In this document: piece by piece, positions 1 through 7,163 of the stretch
Position numbering within the stretch: position 1 is the stretch's first letter
How the letters are laid out: every line of letters starts with the position of its first letter
Assembly (NCBI GenBank): GCA_002440965.1
Contig: DJWJ01000029.1
Coordinates: 1 to 14,610, forward strand
DNA: 14,610 nucleotides
DNA from: Candidatus Omnitrophica bacterium UBA6233
Lineage (GTDB): Bacteria > Omnitrophota > Gorgyraeia > Gygaellales > Profunditerraquicolaceae
Reading direction: 5' to 3'
Notes under the pieces: model-generated
Seen by the model: only the letters and a program-made list of their open reading frames with translations
Databases searched by the model: none
What the model was told of the DNA's origin: nothing
Made by a program: the position numbers and the translations under genes

Positions 1-30
1 ATGTAGATAGTTAGAGATTAGATTAAACAT
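1..30 (-). CDS. 5' end of an unidentified gene running off the left edge
   Basis: An ATG at 28-30 (read on the minus strand) opens a frame that stays open to the window edge and gives M-F-N-L-I-S-N-Y-L-H. It is supported by a strong Shine-Dalgarno AGGAGG at 39-44, eight bases upstream, and by a sigma-70-type promoter at 75-103. Ten residues are too few to assign a product. The hydrophobic start could be the beginning of a signal or membrane segment, but that is a guess. Because it has its own promoter and ribosome binding site, it is probably a separate transcription unit from the upstream 96-residue protein. Confidence 0.6.
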   Translation of the reverse strand, partial: MFNLISNYLH

Positions 31-74
31 ATAAAGAGCCTCCTTTGTGGTGGTAGTGAGCTGAATACAAAGAT

Positions 75-103
75 AAAATAACACAGGGAGAGGGTTGTGT
101 CAA
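75..103 (-). promoter_or_regulatory. Sigma-70 promoter for the left-edge gene, with an inverted repeat in the spacer
   Basis: On the minus strand, a perfect -35 TTGACA (98-103) is followed by a 17-bp spacer and a -10 TATTTT (75-80). TGT lies immediately before the -10, making an extended -10 element. The spacer edges form an inverted repeat, ACACA (95-99 side) and TGTGT (81-85 side), separated by ten bases, which could be an operator. The expected transcript start is near position 68, leaving a leader of about 38 nt that carries the AGGAGG. The rest of the 31-124 gap holds nothing else I recognise, and I see no intrinsic terminator for the preceding gene. Confidence 0.65.
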
Positions 104-124
104 GGGAATTGGGACTCAAGAAAT

Positions 125-415
125 CTACCTAAATCTATCAACGCTTTTAAGATTATAATAGCCCAATACCTTAACCTTGGCTTTAGATTTAGCTACCAAC
201 CAGTCGTGATACTTCTGCATAAAGCGGTCGTGGTCGCTCTTCTTATCCCATTCATAGACCGAAGCATACTGGTTAAGGTAACCGTAGCGTTTCATCGTAA
301 AATAAGCCACAAAACCCTTCGCCTTTTTGGTAAAACCCGCCCACATCAGGCTGTCTTTACGGTATTTGGCTACTTCTTTAGGCGCGACTTGAAATAAAAC
401 TACGTGAATGAACAT
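125..415 (-). CDS. Small ferredoxin-fold protein, antibiotic-biosynthesis-monooxygenase/Dabb-like
   Basis: The product has 96 residues. It starts with a hydrophobic beta strand (MFIHVVLFQV), and its middle alternates predicted strand and helix, with aromatic-rich segments such as YASVYEWDKKSDHDRF. This pattern resembles the dimeric alpha/beta-barrel (ABM/Dabb) superfamily, whose members are small cofactor-free oxygenases or binding proteins. I see no catalytic signature that fixes a reaction, so the function is unknown. The gene lies 24 bases downstream of the TonB receptor gene but has its own -10 TATAAT exactly 7 nt before its ATG. It has no visible Shine-Dalgarno, so it is probably read from a leaderless transcript. 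The fold call is by pattern only. Confidence 0.6.
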   Translation of the reverse strand: MFIHVVLFQVAPKEVAKYRKDSLMWAGFTKKAKGFVAYFTMKRYGYLNQYASVYEWDKKSDHDRFMQKYHDWLVAKSKAKVKVLGYYNLKSVDRFR

Positions 416-422
416 AGCTGGT

Positions 423-450
423 ATTATAGCGATATTTCATTACCATTCAA
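423..450 (-). promoter_or_regulatory. Promoter for the 96-residue gene, leaderless geometry
   Basis: On the minus strand, a -35 TTGAAT (445-450, 4 of 6 matches) is followed by a 16-bp spacer and a perfect -10 TATAAT (423-428). Only 7 nt (416-422) separate the -10 from the ATG at 413-415, so transcription should start at or next to the A of ATG. The promoter overlaps the stop codon of the TonB receptor gene (440-442). No Shine-Dalgarno is present. Spacer length and -10-to-ATG distance are identical to those of the receptor promoter. Confidence 0.6.
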
Positions 451-2239
451 GCTTAAAACCGGAATCAATCCATCTTCCGGGTTGGGGAATCCCCTCTATC
501 TCTTGATACCCGACATTAAGCAAATTTGTGCCGGAGAGGAATAATGACATATTTTTGTTGAAATTGTAATTAAAGCGGGCATTAAGCAGGAACCAGCCTG
601 GCCTGCCGGGTTTCTGCTTATAAGTAAAGCCTATTGACTGGACGCCAAAAGGTAATTTAAATTTAAATTCGGTATTCCAGAGATGCCGGGCATAATTTGG
701 CCCGTATTTTAAAAGATAACCGGAATTATCCGTGAATTTATTAATATAGGTATAATTGGTATTCAGGATCATAATTTTATTGATTTCCCAGCCTAATTGC
801 ATCTCTATGCCCAATACATCCGCGCCAGAGATGTTCTGGGTCTGATATTTTTGGAGACTATCATTCCATACCCAATCGATAAAGTCATCTTCCTTGCGAA
901 AAAATAGTGTCGGCCCAAAGGAAAATTTCTCTTTTTTGATTTCATAGCCAATTTCGTAATTGAGGGATTTCTCAGCGCTAAGGCTAGAGTTACCTATGGT
1001 AGTGGGATCATTGTAATAAAGTTCGGTGAATGAGGGAACGCGCATATTCCTTGAAACAGCGCAATGCAGGAAATTCAAAGGGACAAACTCATAACGCAAG
1101 GATGCAGAACCGGTATAAGTATTATTAAAACCTGCGTAATCATCCCAACGAAAGGATAAAACCGAATAAACCTGCGGAGTTAAAGTAAGCGCATCATCAA
1201 TAAAAATGCTTTTATGCTCTCTGGTGTGCCTGCCTAAGGTGGTTGAAGTTATCCGCTCATCTCCATATTCTAAGCCCAGGCCTGCCTTGCCCAGTTTCAA
1301 GAAATCTTTCTGAAAATATATATTCGGAGTATAGGTATCGTTACGATGATTAGCGACAAAATTGCTGCGCGCTCCTGTTTTATCGAGCATAAATTTATCA
1401 TAATGCCTGCGCCAGATAAAATTAGGCTTGATAATAAATCCTTCCTTGCCCAGGTTAAATCCGGCATCCAGAAGATATGTCCGGGTCCACTCTTTTGATG
1501 GATACCCCATTCCCGGAGTATAAAAATCATACGCGCCGAAATCCTTTTTCTGAAAACCTGCGCTTAAATCAAAAGAGCCTAGCGGCAGCCCCAATGAAGA
1601 AACTACGCTTGTGGTAAATTTCTTGTAATCAGTATCCTCGGAAAAACCGTCCGACTGTCCGTTTTCTACAGATAACCTGACACCTAAATCCCTGATCTTA
1701 TCGCTTACGCTAAAAAGCTGAGAGTAAGTGCCGTATTGACCTCCGGATAATTCTAAAATACATTTCTTTTCAACCGGCTTTTTAACGACAAAGTTAACCG
1801 CTCCTCCAATCGCGTCAGGCCCGAAAGTCGACGAAGAAGCTGACGGCAATATTTGCAATCTGGAAATATCCGCGCTGGTAAACGGGATATCGGAATTAAA
1901 ATGGGCGGTCTGAGGATCATTGATACGCTCGCCATTAAGCAAAATCAAAACATCCTGAAAACTTGAGCCGCGTAAAGAATAATCCGCCTGTATCGCGCTA
2001 TGAGGAGAACGGCTCTGTAAATCCATCGGAAGAGTATTTAATGCTTCTATCGGTGAGCTATAGGGTAAGCTTTCAAAATCCGCTGAATCCAAAGAATACT
2101 GCTCAAGAAAAATGTTCCTGCTCTTGGAAACTACGATTTTTTCTAAACTGGCGCTGGAATCATCCTCGCCAAAGGCAGGAAACCATAATCCCGCCATAAT
2201 CACTATAAAAAATAAAACGCGCCATTTTATCTTTTGCAT
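440..2239 (-). CDS. TonB-dependent outer-membrane receptor, BtuB-like
   Basis: The 599-residue product starts with a signal peptide: K/R near residues 3-7, a hydrophobic stretch at 8-23 and a likely cut after AFG at 24. A TonB-box-like segment EKIVVSKS (33-40) follows, then a plug domain to about 155 containing the LRGSSFQDVLILLNGERI and FGPDAIGGAVNFV signatures. The rest is amphipathic beta strands with the conserved ending NLLNVGYQ...PGR and a terminal tryptophan, as expected for a 22-stranded barrel. Length and TonB-box type resemble the vitamin B12 receptor BtuB, but siderophore or other substrates are equally possible. No TonB/ExbBD or periplasmic binding protein is nearby, and the 64-nt upstream gap is too short for a cobalamin riboswitch. 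It has its own consensus promoter and is apparently leaderless. Confidence 0.9.
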   Translation of the reverse strand: MQKIKWRVLFFIVIMAGLWFPAFGEDDSSASLEKIVVSKSRNIFLEQYSLDSADFESLPYSSPIEALNTLPMDLQSRSPHSAIQADYSLRGSSFQDVLILLNGERINDPQTAHFNSDIPFTSADISRLQILPSASSSTFGPDAIGGAVNFVVKKPVEKKCILELSGGQYGTYSQLFSVSDKIRDLGVRLSVENGQSDGFSEDTDYKKFTTSVVSSLGLPLGSFDLSAGFQKKDFGAYDFYTPGMGYPSKEWTRTYLLDAGFNLGKEGFIIKPNFIWRRHYDKFMLDKTGARSNFVANHRNDTYTPNIYFQKDFLKLGKAGLGLEYGDERITSTTLGRHTREHKSIFIDDALTLTPQVYSVLSFRWDDYAGFNNTYTGSASLRYEFVPLNFLHCAVSRNMRVPSFTELYYNDPTTIGNSSLSAEKSLNYEIGYEIKKEKFSFGPTLFFRKEDDFIDWVWNDSLQKYQTQNISGADVLGIEMQLGWEINKIMILNTNYTYINKFTDNSGYLLKYGPNYARHLWNTEFKFKLPFGVQSIGFTYKQKPGRPGWFLLNARFNYNFNKNMSLFLSGTNLLNVGYQEIEGIPQPGRWIDSGFKLEW

Positions 2240-2246
2240 AACGCAT

Positions 2247-2274
2247 ATTATAAAATAACGCGTTTAATTGTCAA
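2247..2274 (-). promoter_or_regulatory. Full-consensus sigma-70 promoter of the TonB receptor gene, leaderless
   Basis: On the minus strand, a perfect -35 TTGACA (2269-2274) and a perfect -10 TATAAT (2247-2252) are separated by 16 bp. Only 7 nt (2240-2246) lie between the -10 and the ATG at 2237-2239. The expected start site therefore coincides with, or is within a base or two of, the start codon. No Shine-Dalgarno exists upstream, and the next in-frame ATG (residue 15) would destroy the signal peptide. Only about 30 bases separate this promoter from the birA stop, and no terminator hairpin is visible there, so readthrough from birA is possible. Confidence 0.8.
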
Positions 2275-2303
2275 CCAATTATGTGTTTCTAGTTTACAAT
2301 AGC

Positions 2304-3260
2304 TTACCTACAATGCACAACGTCCCCTGCCATAACATGCTCGGTTATACCGTTATCTTTACGGACAAGCAACCCGCCATCAGTATCTATATCCAGCGCT
2401 TCTCCCTCAACATGTTTGTGTTGACAATACACCTTCACCCTCCTGCCTAAAGTAGTATTGTGCTGACGCCATTTCTCCAGAATAGGGCTAGCTCCCTTCT
2501 TCTCCAGGACAAGATAATTCGCCTCAAGTTCACGCAATATCTCTTGCAAAAGGCTAACCCGGCTCATTTCATCTTTTTTCTGCTCCTTTAAAGAAGTAGC
2601 TGTGCTAACTAAAGATTTTTTATCGTTATTCACATTTATCCCGGCGCTAATTATCATAAAATCTATCCTGTCAGTTTCGGCAATTACCTGCGTCAATATT
2701 CCGCAGAGCTTTTTGTTATTTGCCAATATATCATTGGGCCATTTTATTTGAGTTGTTACTCCTGTAGCATTCTTTATGGCATCACAGATACCCACCGCGG
2801 CTAAAAGTGTCAGGATGGACGCTTGGGTTGGAAGCATATCCGGCCGTAAAATCAACGACATATACAAACCCTTATGCTTAGGAGAAAACCAGGTCCTGCC
2901 TAATCTTCCCTTACCCTTAGTTTGGGATTCAGCTAAAATCAAGGTCCCGTTCGCAGCTCCTTTGACCCCCAAAGCCATCGCCATATCTATAGTTGAGGTA
3001 AGCGTATCGAAATAAAATATTTTTTTGCCAAAGGTTTTGGTATTCAGGCCGCGTAAGACTTCAAATTCAAACAACCTATCGGGGCTAGACTCAAGATGAT
3101 AGCCTAAATGCGGGACCGCTTCGATAACATAACCCTTATCTTTTAATTCCTGTATATGCTTCCAAAGCGCCTGCCGGCTGATATCTAAATGACCGCTTAT
3201 ATCTTCGCCGGAAATATAGCCTTCTTTTTTCTTTAAGAGATTCAAAATCTTATTCTGCAT
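2304..3260 (-). CDS. birA: Bifunctional biotin-[acetyl-CoA-carboxylase] ligase / biotin operon repressor BirA
   Basis: The 318-residue protein makes biotinyl-AMP and transfers biotin to a carrier-protein lysine. Residues 1-60 form a winged helix-turn-helix (ISGEDISGHLDISRQALWKHI), so this is the DNA-binding class that can also repress biotin genes. The ligase domain shows the biotin/ATP loop GKGRLGRTWFS (116-126) and KWPNDI (173-178). A small C-terminal SH3-like domain occupies about 268-318. Its ATG overlaps the nifS-type stop by one base (TAATG at 3258-3262), implying coupled translation. It is the last gene of the sulfur operon. No biotin synthesis gene is in the window, so its own targets are not visible. 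BioB uses Fe-S sulfur, which gives a loose functional link to the upstream genes. Confidence 0.95.
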   Translation of the reverse strand: MQNKILNLLKKKEGYISGEDISGHLDISRQALWKHIQELKDKGYVIEAVPHLGYHLESSPDRLFEFEVLRGLNTKTFGKKIFYFDTLTSTIDMAMALGVKGAANGTLILAESQTKGKGRLGRTWFSPKHKGLYMSLILRPDMLPTQASILTLLAAVGICDAIKNATGVTTQIKWPNDILANNKKLCGILTQVIAETDRIDFMIISAGINVNNDKKSLVSTATSLKEQKKDEMSRVSLLQEILRELEANYLVLEKKGASPILEKWRQHNTTLGRRVKVYCQHKHVEGEALDIDTDGGLLVRKDNGITEHVMAGDVVHCR

Positions 3261-4423
3261 TATTTTTTCTCGTATAGCGGAGACATAGCGCGCAGTTTCT
3301 CAACTACTTTAGGAAGGTTTTCTAATAAAAACTTTATATCGGAATCTTTTGTCCATCTACCCATGCTGATCCTAAGTGAACCATGAGCAGTCGCATGATC
3401 CAAGCCAATTGCTAAAAGAACATGTGATGGCTCAAGCGAACTGGATGTGCAGGCGCTCCCGGTAGATAGAGCCAAACCCAGCATATCCAGGCTTAAAAGC
3501 ATAGATTCTCCTTCGATGTATTTTATGGAGAAATTTACATTATTAGGCAACCGCTGGATTGGATGGCCATTGAGCCTAATCTCAGGAATTTTTTCAGGCA
3601 TTTCTTTAATTAATTTATCGCGCAAAGATATTAAATATTTGGCTTCCTTGTCCATACTCTTAGAGCATAATTCAACCGCCTTAGCTAAACCGACAATCCC
3701 GGATATATTATGGGTCGAAGCCCGCCTGCCGTTTTCCTGATCCCCGCCGTATAGGAATCTGCTTACGCGCGTGCCTTTCCTGATATATAAGGCGCCCACG
3801 CCTTTGGGCCCATAAAATTTATGCGCGGAGAGCGATAAAAAATCAACATTCAAATCATTCACATTTACCGGAATGTGCCCAACAGTCTGCACGCTATCAG
3901 TATGAAAATAAACTTCCTTTTCTTTGGCGATTTTCCCGATCTGAGCGATTGGCTGGATAGAACCAATCTCATTATTGGCATGCATAATGGAGATAAGAAT
4001 GGTTTTATCGGTAATCGCTTTCTTTACTTCATCCGGAGAAACCAATCCGTCTTTATCCACGCCCACGTTAGTAACTTTAAAGCCCTTTTTCTCAAGCGCC
4101 CTGCAAGGCTCGGATATCGCGTGATGCTCTATAGCCGAAGTAATAATGTGGTTGCCCTTGCCGGCTAACGCGTCAGCCACTCCGAAAATAACGTTATTAT
4201 CTGATTCTGTGCCGCCGGAGGTGAAAATTATTTCTTGGGCTTTAGCGCCTAGAAACTCAGCGGTAATCGCGCGGCTATCCTCGAGAGCTTTTTTGGCTTC
4301 CTGTCCATAAGCGTGAATACTGGAGGCATTACCGAACTTTTCGAAAAAATAAGGCTCCATAGCTTTTACAACTTCCGGGTCAGCTGGAGTTGTTGCCGCG
4401 TAATCTAAATATATTTTTTTCAT
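3260..4423 (-). CDS. Cysteine desulfurase, NifS/IscS family
   Basis: This 387-residue PLP enzyme converts cysteine to alanine and leaves a persulfide for Fe-S assembly or thiolation. PLP-binding features are GGTES (70-74), EHH (99-101), HTDSVQ (174-179) and the Schiff-base lysine in SAHKFYGPKG (K202). The catalytic cysteine is C325 in STGSACTSSSLEPSHVL, the mobile-loop signature of type I (NifS/IscS) enzymes rather than SufS. Length is typical. It overlaps the LarE-like gene upstream by 4 bases (ATGA at 4420-4423) and birA downstream by 1 base. The combination with a NifU-type scaffold, an Rrf2 regulator and a LarE-type protein suggests it supplies sulfur to both cluster assembly and a sulfur-transfer route. 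NifS versus IscS naming cannot be decided from motifs alone. Confidence 0.95.
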   Translation of the reverse strand: MKKIYLDYAATTPADPEVVKAMEPYFFEKFGNASSIHAYGQEAKKALEDSRAITAEFLGAKAQEIIFTSGGTESDNNVIFGVADALAGKGNHIITSAIEHHAISEPCRALEKKGFKVTNVGVDKDGLVSPDEVKKAITDKTILISIMHANNEIGSIQPIAQIGKIAKEKEVYFHTDSVQTVGHIPVNVNDLNVDFLSLSAHKFYGPKGVGALYIRKGTRVSRFLYGGDQENGRRASTHNISGIVGLAKAVELCSKSMDKEAKYLISLRDKLIKEMPEKIPEIRLNGHPIQRLPNNVNFSIKYIEGESMLLSLDMLGLALSTGSACTSSSLEPSHVLLAIGLDHATAHGSLRISMGRWTKDSDIKFLLENLPKVVEKLRAMSPLYEKK

Positions 4424-5226
4424 TTTCCAATCACCTCATTCAGGCTGCCGGTGCGATAACCTTCCAAATCCACCGTAATATAATTATAGCCTAACTCTTT
4501 TAACTTGTCGATTAAGCTTTGGTTTATGTTTATTAATCTAGCGATCTCTTTTTTAGGCACTTCTATCCGGCATAATTTGTTATAATGCCTGGCCCTTACC
4601 TGGCTAAAGCCTGCCTTTCTCAAGATTCTCTCCAGCCCATCAATGCGTTCAAGCGCGGGCCTGGAAATCTTTGTGCCATAAGGAATACGCGAAGCCAGGC
4701 ATGCCAGGCTCGGCTTATTCCAAGTAGATAGGCCCAATTTTTTACTTAAAGCCCGGATTTCCAGTTTAGTAAAGAGGGCTTCCTGTAGCGGAGAGCGCAC
4801 GCCTAATTCATTCTTAGCATTCGTGCCCGGACGAAAATCAGACTTATCGGAAACATTGCTTGCGTCAAAAACAAATTTAAGATTATTTCTACGGGAAATT
4901 GCTTTTAATTTGGTAAACAACTCGAGTTTACAGAAATAGCAGCGACTAGGGTTATTGGAAACGAACCTTTTATCGCTTAATTCGGATGTCCGGATTATCT
5001 TATGCCTTACCCCAAAATTATGCGCTATTTTTCTCGCCAGTAATAATTCTTCCTCGGGATACGTCGGGGATTTGGCGGTAACCGCAAGGATTTTATCCTT
5101 GGGAAGCGCCGAGGAAGCGATTTTAAGCAAAAACGCGCTATCTACTCCGCCGGAAAAAGCAATCAGGCAAGAGGCGCTCTTTTCTAGTATTTCTTTAAGT
5201 TTGAATAATTTGTTTTTTAGCTGCAT
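4420..5226 (-). CDS. larE: LarE-type ATP-dependent (sacrificial) sulfur transferase
   Basis: The 268-residue product is a PP-loop ATP pyrophosphatase. SGGVDS (25-30) is the PP-loop, NPSRCYFCK (92-100) carries a CxxC pair (C96, C99), and KPSLACLASRIPYG (171-184) places a cysteine at 176. That is the same number and context as the cysteine that Lactobacillus plantarum LarE sacrifices to sulfurate the nickel-pincer nucleotide cofactor. The C-terminal YRTGSLNE motif is also LarE-like. The other cofactor genes, larB and larC, and lactate racemase are absent from the window. LarE may act elsewhere in the genome, or here may take sulfur from the co-transcribed desulfurase. A further cysteine, C219, lies near the C-terminal domain. 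The family call is firm, the nickel-cofactor role less so. Confidence 0.88.
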   Translation of the reverse strand: MQLKNKLFKLKEILEKSASCLIAFSGGVDSAFLLKIASSALPKDKILAVTAKSPTYPEEELLLARKIAHNFGVRHKIIRTSELSDKRFVSNNPSRCYFCKLELFTKLKAISRRNNLKFVFDASNVSDKSDFRPGTNAKNELGVRSPLQEALFTKLEIRALSKKLGLSTWNKPSLACLASRIPYGTKISRPALERIDGLERILRKAGFSQVRARHYNKLCRIEVPKKEIARLININQSLIDKLKELGYNYITVDLEGYRTGSLNEVIGK

Positions 5227-5233
5227 TTAAACT

Positions 5234-5641
5234 TTAGAAATGCACTTCCATGGCGCGCGGCGGACAAATCTTGACGCAGAGTTCGCAAGCAATGCACTTT
5301 TTATTGTTAAAAAGCACCTTGCGCGTTTGAGGATCGACCACAAGGGCTTCGGTTGGGCAAATTGGCACGCATACGCCGCAGTTTGTGCATTTTTTTTCAT
5401 TCCTCACCACATCCTGGCTTAAGGATTGGATACGCACTCCGCAGGACTGCAGATATTCCACTCCTTGGTCAAAATTCTCCCTCTTGCCGGTTAATTCCAG
5501 AACCATTAAACCTTCTTCCTGTGGAGTAACAAAAGCCTTGAGTATATTGAATTGTAAATCAAATTCCTTAACCAGTTTATAAACTATAGGCTGGTCCACC
5601 AAACGGTCAGGAAAATGCAAGACTATTCGCTTAGAAATCAT
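5234..5641 (-). CDS. NIL-domain 2x[4Fe-4S] ferredoxin, homocysteine biosynthesis partner
   Basis: The 135-residue protein has an N-terminal NIL (ACT-like) domain at about 1-78, followed by two [4Fe-4S] motifs: C85-x2-C88-x2-C91-x3-C95-P and C116-x2-C119-x2-C122-x3-C126-P. The same architecture is found in Methanosarcina MA1822, which works with the DUF39 protein MA1821 to make homocysteine from aspartate semialdehyde and sulfide under anaerobic conditions. Here it follows the DUF39 gene with a gap of only two bases, so the pair is kept intact. The clusters presumably deliver electrons to the sulfur-insertion reaction in the cytoplasm. The NIL domain is also found in MetN transporters, where it senses methionine, so allosteric sensing is possible. 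Confidence 0.9.
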   Translation of the reverse strand: MISKRIVLHFPDRLVDQPIVYKLVKEFDLQFNILKAFVTPQEEGLMVLELTGKRENFDQGVEYLQSCGVRIQSLSQDVVRNEKKCTNCGVCVPICPTEALVVDPQTRKVLFNNKKCIACELCVKICPPRAMEVHF

Positions 5642-5643
5642 AA

Positions 5644-6858
5644 TTACTCCTCTTTCTTAATAATCGGGCGTTCTTTAAGCATTTTAAAGGTATAGCCGGA
5701 TTCCTTTCCCGGTAATTTAGCTACCGGTTCAGTCAAAAGAAAATCGCCTTTTTTAATCCACAACTTTAACTCCTCGGAAATTTCGCGGGCTCTGGAATAA
5801 CTAGAGAGATTTCCAGTCGCAATCTCTTTGCCTTTGATAACTATCTTACCAGTCTTAAGCTGCGCGTAATTTACTTCGCCCAGAGAGGAACCGACGCACT
5901 GCGGATAATTCTGGCTGTAATCTACGATTTGAGTATAAATATCTTCATCTTTTGCCGCAGCCCGCGAAAGCGTTTCTTCGTCAAGAATAGGGATTGGAAC
6001 GCCGATACCCACAATAAGCGTAACTCCGTAACCCAACATACTGGTTCCCACCAGCCACTCGGGTTTCATTTGTTTTAAATCACCAATAACTGCCAAGGTT
6101 CCACTGGGGGCCTGCGGAATACCATTTTCTTTACGCGCTACTTGCGGATTATGCTGCGTTCCCTGCCAAGCAATATAACCTATTCCACCGCCTAAGAAGA
6201 TCTTAGTCCCGATGCCTATTTGGCGGTACTCCGGGTCCTTCAACAAAGGAGAAAGCTGCCCTGCCGAACAATAATTGGCATTCCCCAGATTGGATTTTAA
6301 CATACCCATATAGGTATAGATAGTCTTATCCGATAAATTTACCGCTACATTATAGTTTTGGTAAGCATTGCGCATATTAAATAAGACCGCTTCATTTAAA
6401 TCTTTTATGTTGATGAGCGTCTCGATTTTTTTGCGCGGATAACAATCAGTGCCGTAAGCCGAGGCTTCCAGGCGAACATCCTTACCAGCCACTAATTCCT
6501 GAATAACATGGGCTCCTCCATATTTGAATTCGCCCGGATATATTTTATTGCGCGGGTCATCATCGGGTAAAGCAGTAGCACCAAGATAGACATCCACTGC
6601 CGCAAACCCGGTATAGGCCGGCACATCGTTAAAAGTGCAGGTTCCTCCTCCGACTTTTATCCGGGGCTTGGAGTGCCCGATATTGAAATAGGCGCCGCTT
6701 GAACACATCGGGCCGAAAGTACCGGTTGTGACAACATCGACTTCCTGCGCTGCTTTTTTCGCGCCCTTCTTCTGAACCAAGTCAATAACCTCTTCGACAG
6801 TAACTACGACGACTTCGCCTTTTCTGATTTTTTCGTTTATCTCTTTAATTGTTTTCAT
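5644..6858 (-). CDS. DUF39 homocysteine biosynthesis protein (MA1821-like, no CBS domains)
   Basis: The 404-residue product matches the DUF39 homocysteine-synthase family. Recognisable segments are TTGTFGPMCSSGAYFNIGHS (45-64), VGGGTCTFNDVPAY (69-82), EASAYGTDCYPRK (131-143), FLGGGIGYIAWQGTQHNP (221-238) and SSYSRAREI (352-360). Family members convert aspartate semialdehyde and sulfide to homocysteine without O-acetyl- or O-succinyl-homoserine. Cysteines 52, 74 and 139 lie in conserved blocks. C52 and C139 are the likeliest counterparts of functionally required cysteines in MA1821, but that mapping is my inference. The protein ends soon after the DUF39 domain and lacks the CBS pair found in some archaeal homologues. 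A good Shine-Dalgarno (AGAGGAAA) lies upstream in the short 23-nt gap. It is translationally adjacent to the NIL-ferredoxin. Confidence 0.9.
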   Translation of the reverse strand: MKTIKEINEKIRKGEVVVVTVEEVIDLVQKKGAKKAAQEVDVVTTGTFGPMCSSGAYFNIGHSKPRIKVGGGTCTFNDVPAYTGFAAVDVYLGATALPDDDPRNKIYPGEFKYGGAHVIQELVAGKDVRLEASAYGTDCYPRKKIETLINIKDLNEAVLFNMRNAYQNYNVAVNLSDKTIYTYMGMLKSNLGNANYCSAGQLSPLLKDPEYRQIGIGTKIFLGGGIGYIAWQGTQHNPQVARKENGIPQAPSGTLAVIGDLKQMKPEWLVGTSMLGYGVTLIVGIGVPIPILDEETLSRAAAKDEDIYTQIVDYSQNYPQCVGSSLGEVNYAQLKTGKIVIKGKEIATGNLSSYSRAREISEELKLWIKKGDFLLTEPVAKLPGKESGYTFKMLKERPIIKKEE

Positions 6859-6881
6859 CAGTTTCCTCTAAAAAATTCTAA

Positions 6882-7103
6882 TTATATTGCCACGACCTCT
6901 TTTACCTCCGGGACTTCCTGTTTAATGATCCGCTCAATCCCCATCTTTAAAGTCATTGAGCTCATCGGACAGCATCCACAACTGCCCTTTAGCCTCAGCT
7001 TAACCACGCCGTCATTAGTTACCTCGATTAATTCCACATTACCTCCGTCGGCCTGAAGCATGGGACGAACCTTTTCTAACGCCTTCTCAACTCTATCTCT
7101 CAT
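6882..7103 (-). CDS. NifU C-terminal-domain (Nfu-like) Fe-S scaffold
   Basis: The 73-residue product consists only of the NifU C-terminal thioredoxin-like scaffold domain. It has the ADGGNVELIEV segment and the cluster-binding GSCGCCPMSSMTLKMGIE, whose CxxC cysteines hold a transient [4Fe-4S] cluster. I start it at the ATG at 7101-7103, which has AAGGGGG five bases upstream and begins exactly where family homology begins. A GTG at 7161-7163 would add 20 residues, but these would be translated from a structured leader element and have no ribosome binding site. The gene sits between cysteine synthase and the homocysteine genes, and with the desulfurase and Rrf2 regulator it forms a minimal Fe-S assembly set without IscU/IscA or SufBCD in the window. 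Confidence 0.9.
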   Translation of the reverse strand: MRDRVEKALEKVRPMLQADGGNVELIEVTNDGVVKLRLKGSCGCCPMSSMTLKMGIERIIKQEVPEVKEVVAI

Positions 7104-7160
7104 TTTATCCCCCTTGCCCACCTGGGCAACACCGGCGCAATACCGATCAGCTCCGGGTGT
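7104..7160 (-). promoter_or_regulatory. Two-hairpin leader plus GGGGGAT ribosome binding site before nifU (copy A)
   Basis: Between the cysteine synthase stop and the nifU ATG, the minus strand holds a first hairpin with arms ACACCCGG (7153-7160) and CCGGTGT (7129-7135), pairing with one bulged C. It directly abuts a second perfect hairpin TTGCCC-AGGT-GGGCAA (7114-7129). The strand then runs into the Shine-Dalgarno AAGGGGG (7109-7115), five bases from ATG. The second hairpin overlaps the first two bases of the Shine-Dalgarno, so it could modulate initiation. The same layout, with a different second-stem sequence, recurs at 10602-10654. Confidence 0.6.
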
Positions 7161-7163
7161 CAC

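Noticed and set aside
95..397. A 100-residue plus-strand frame opposite the small ferredoxin-fold gene
   Set aside because: The minus-strand protein has a coherent fold pattern, while the plus-strand frame looks like a shadow and starts inside a minus-strand promoter.
1297..1530. Minus-strand 77-residue frame inside the TonB receptor gene
   Set aside because: It is an alternative-frame shadow within a continuous receptor coding sequence, with no start signal.
2240..2303. Cobalamin riboswitch upstream of the BtuB-like receptor
   Set aside because: The gap is only 64 nt and is filled by the -35 and -10 elements. There is no room for the riboswitch, so vitamin B12 as substrate is not supported by regulation.
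7104..7160. Two-hairpin leader as a known guanidine-II (mini-ykkC) riboswitch
   Set aside because: That class has two hairpins with ACGR loops before the ribosome binding site, and neither loop here contains ACGR.
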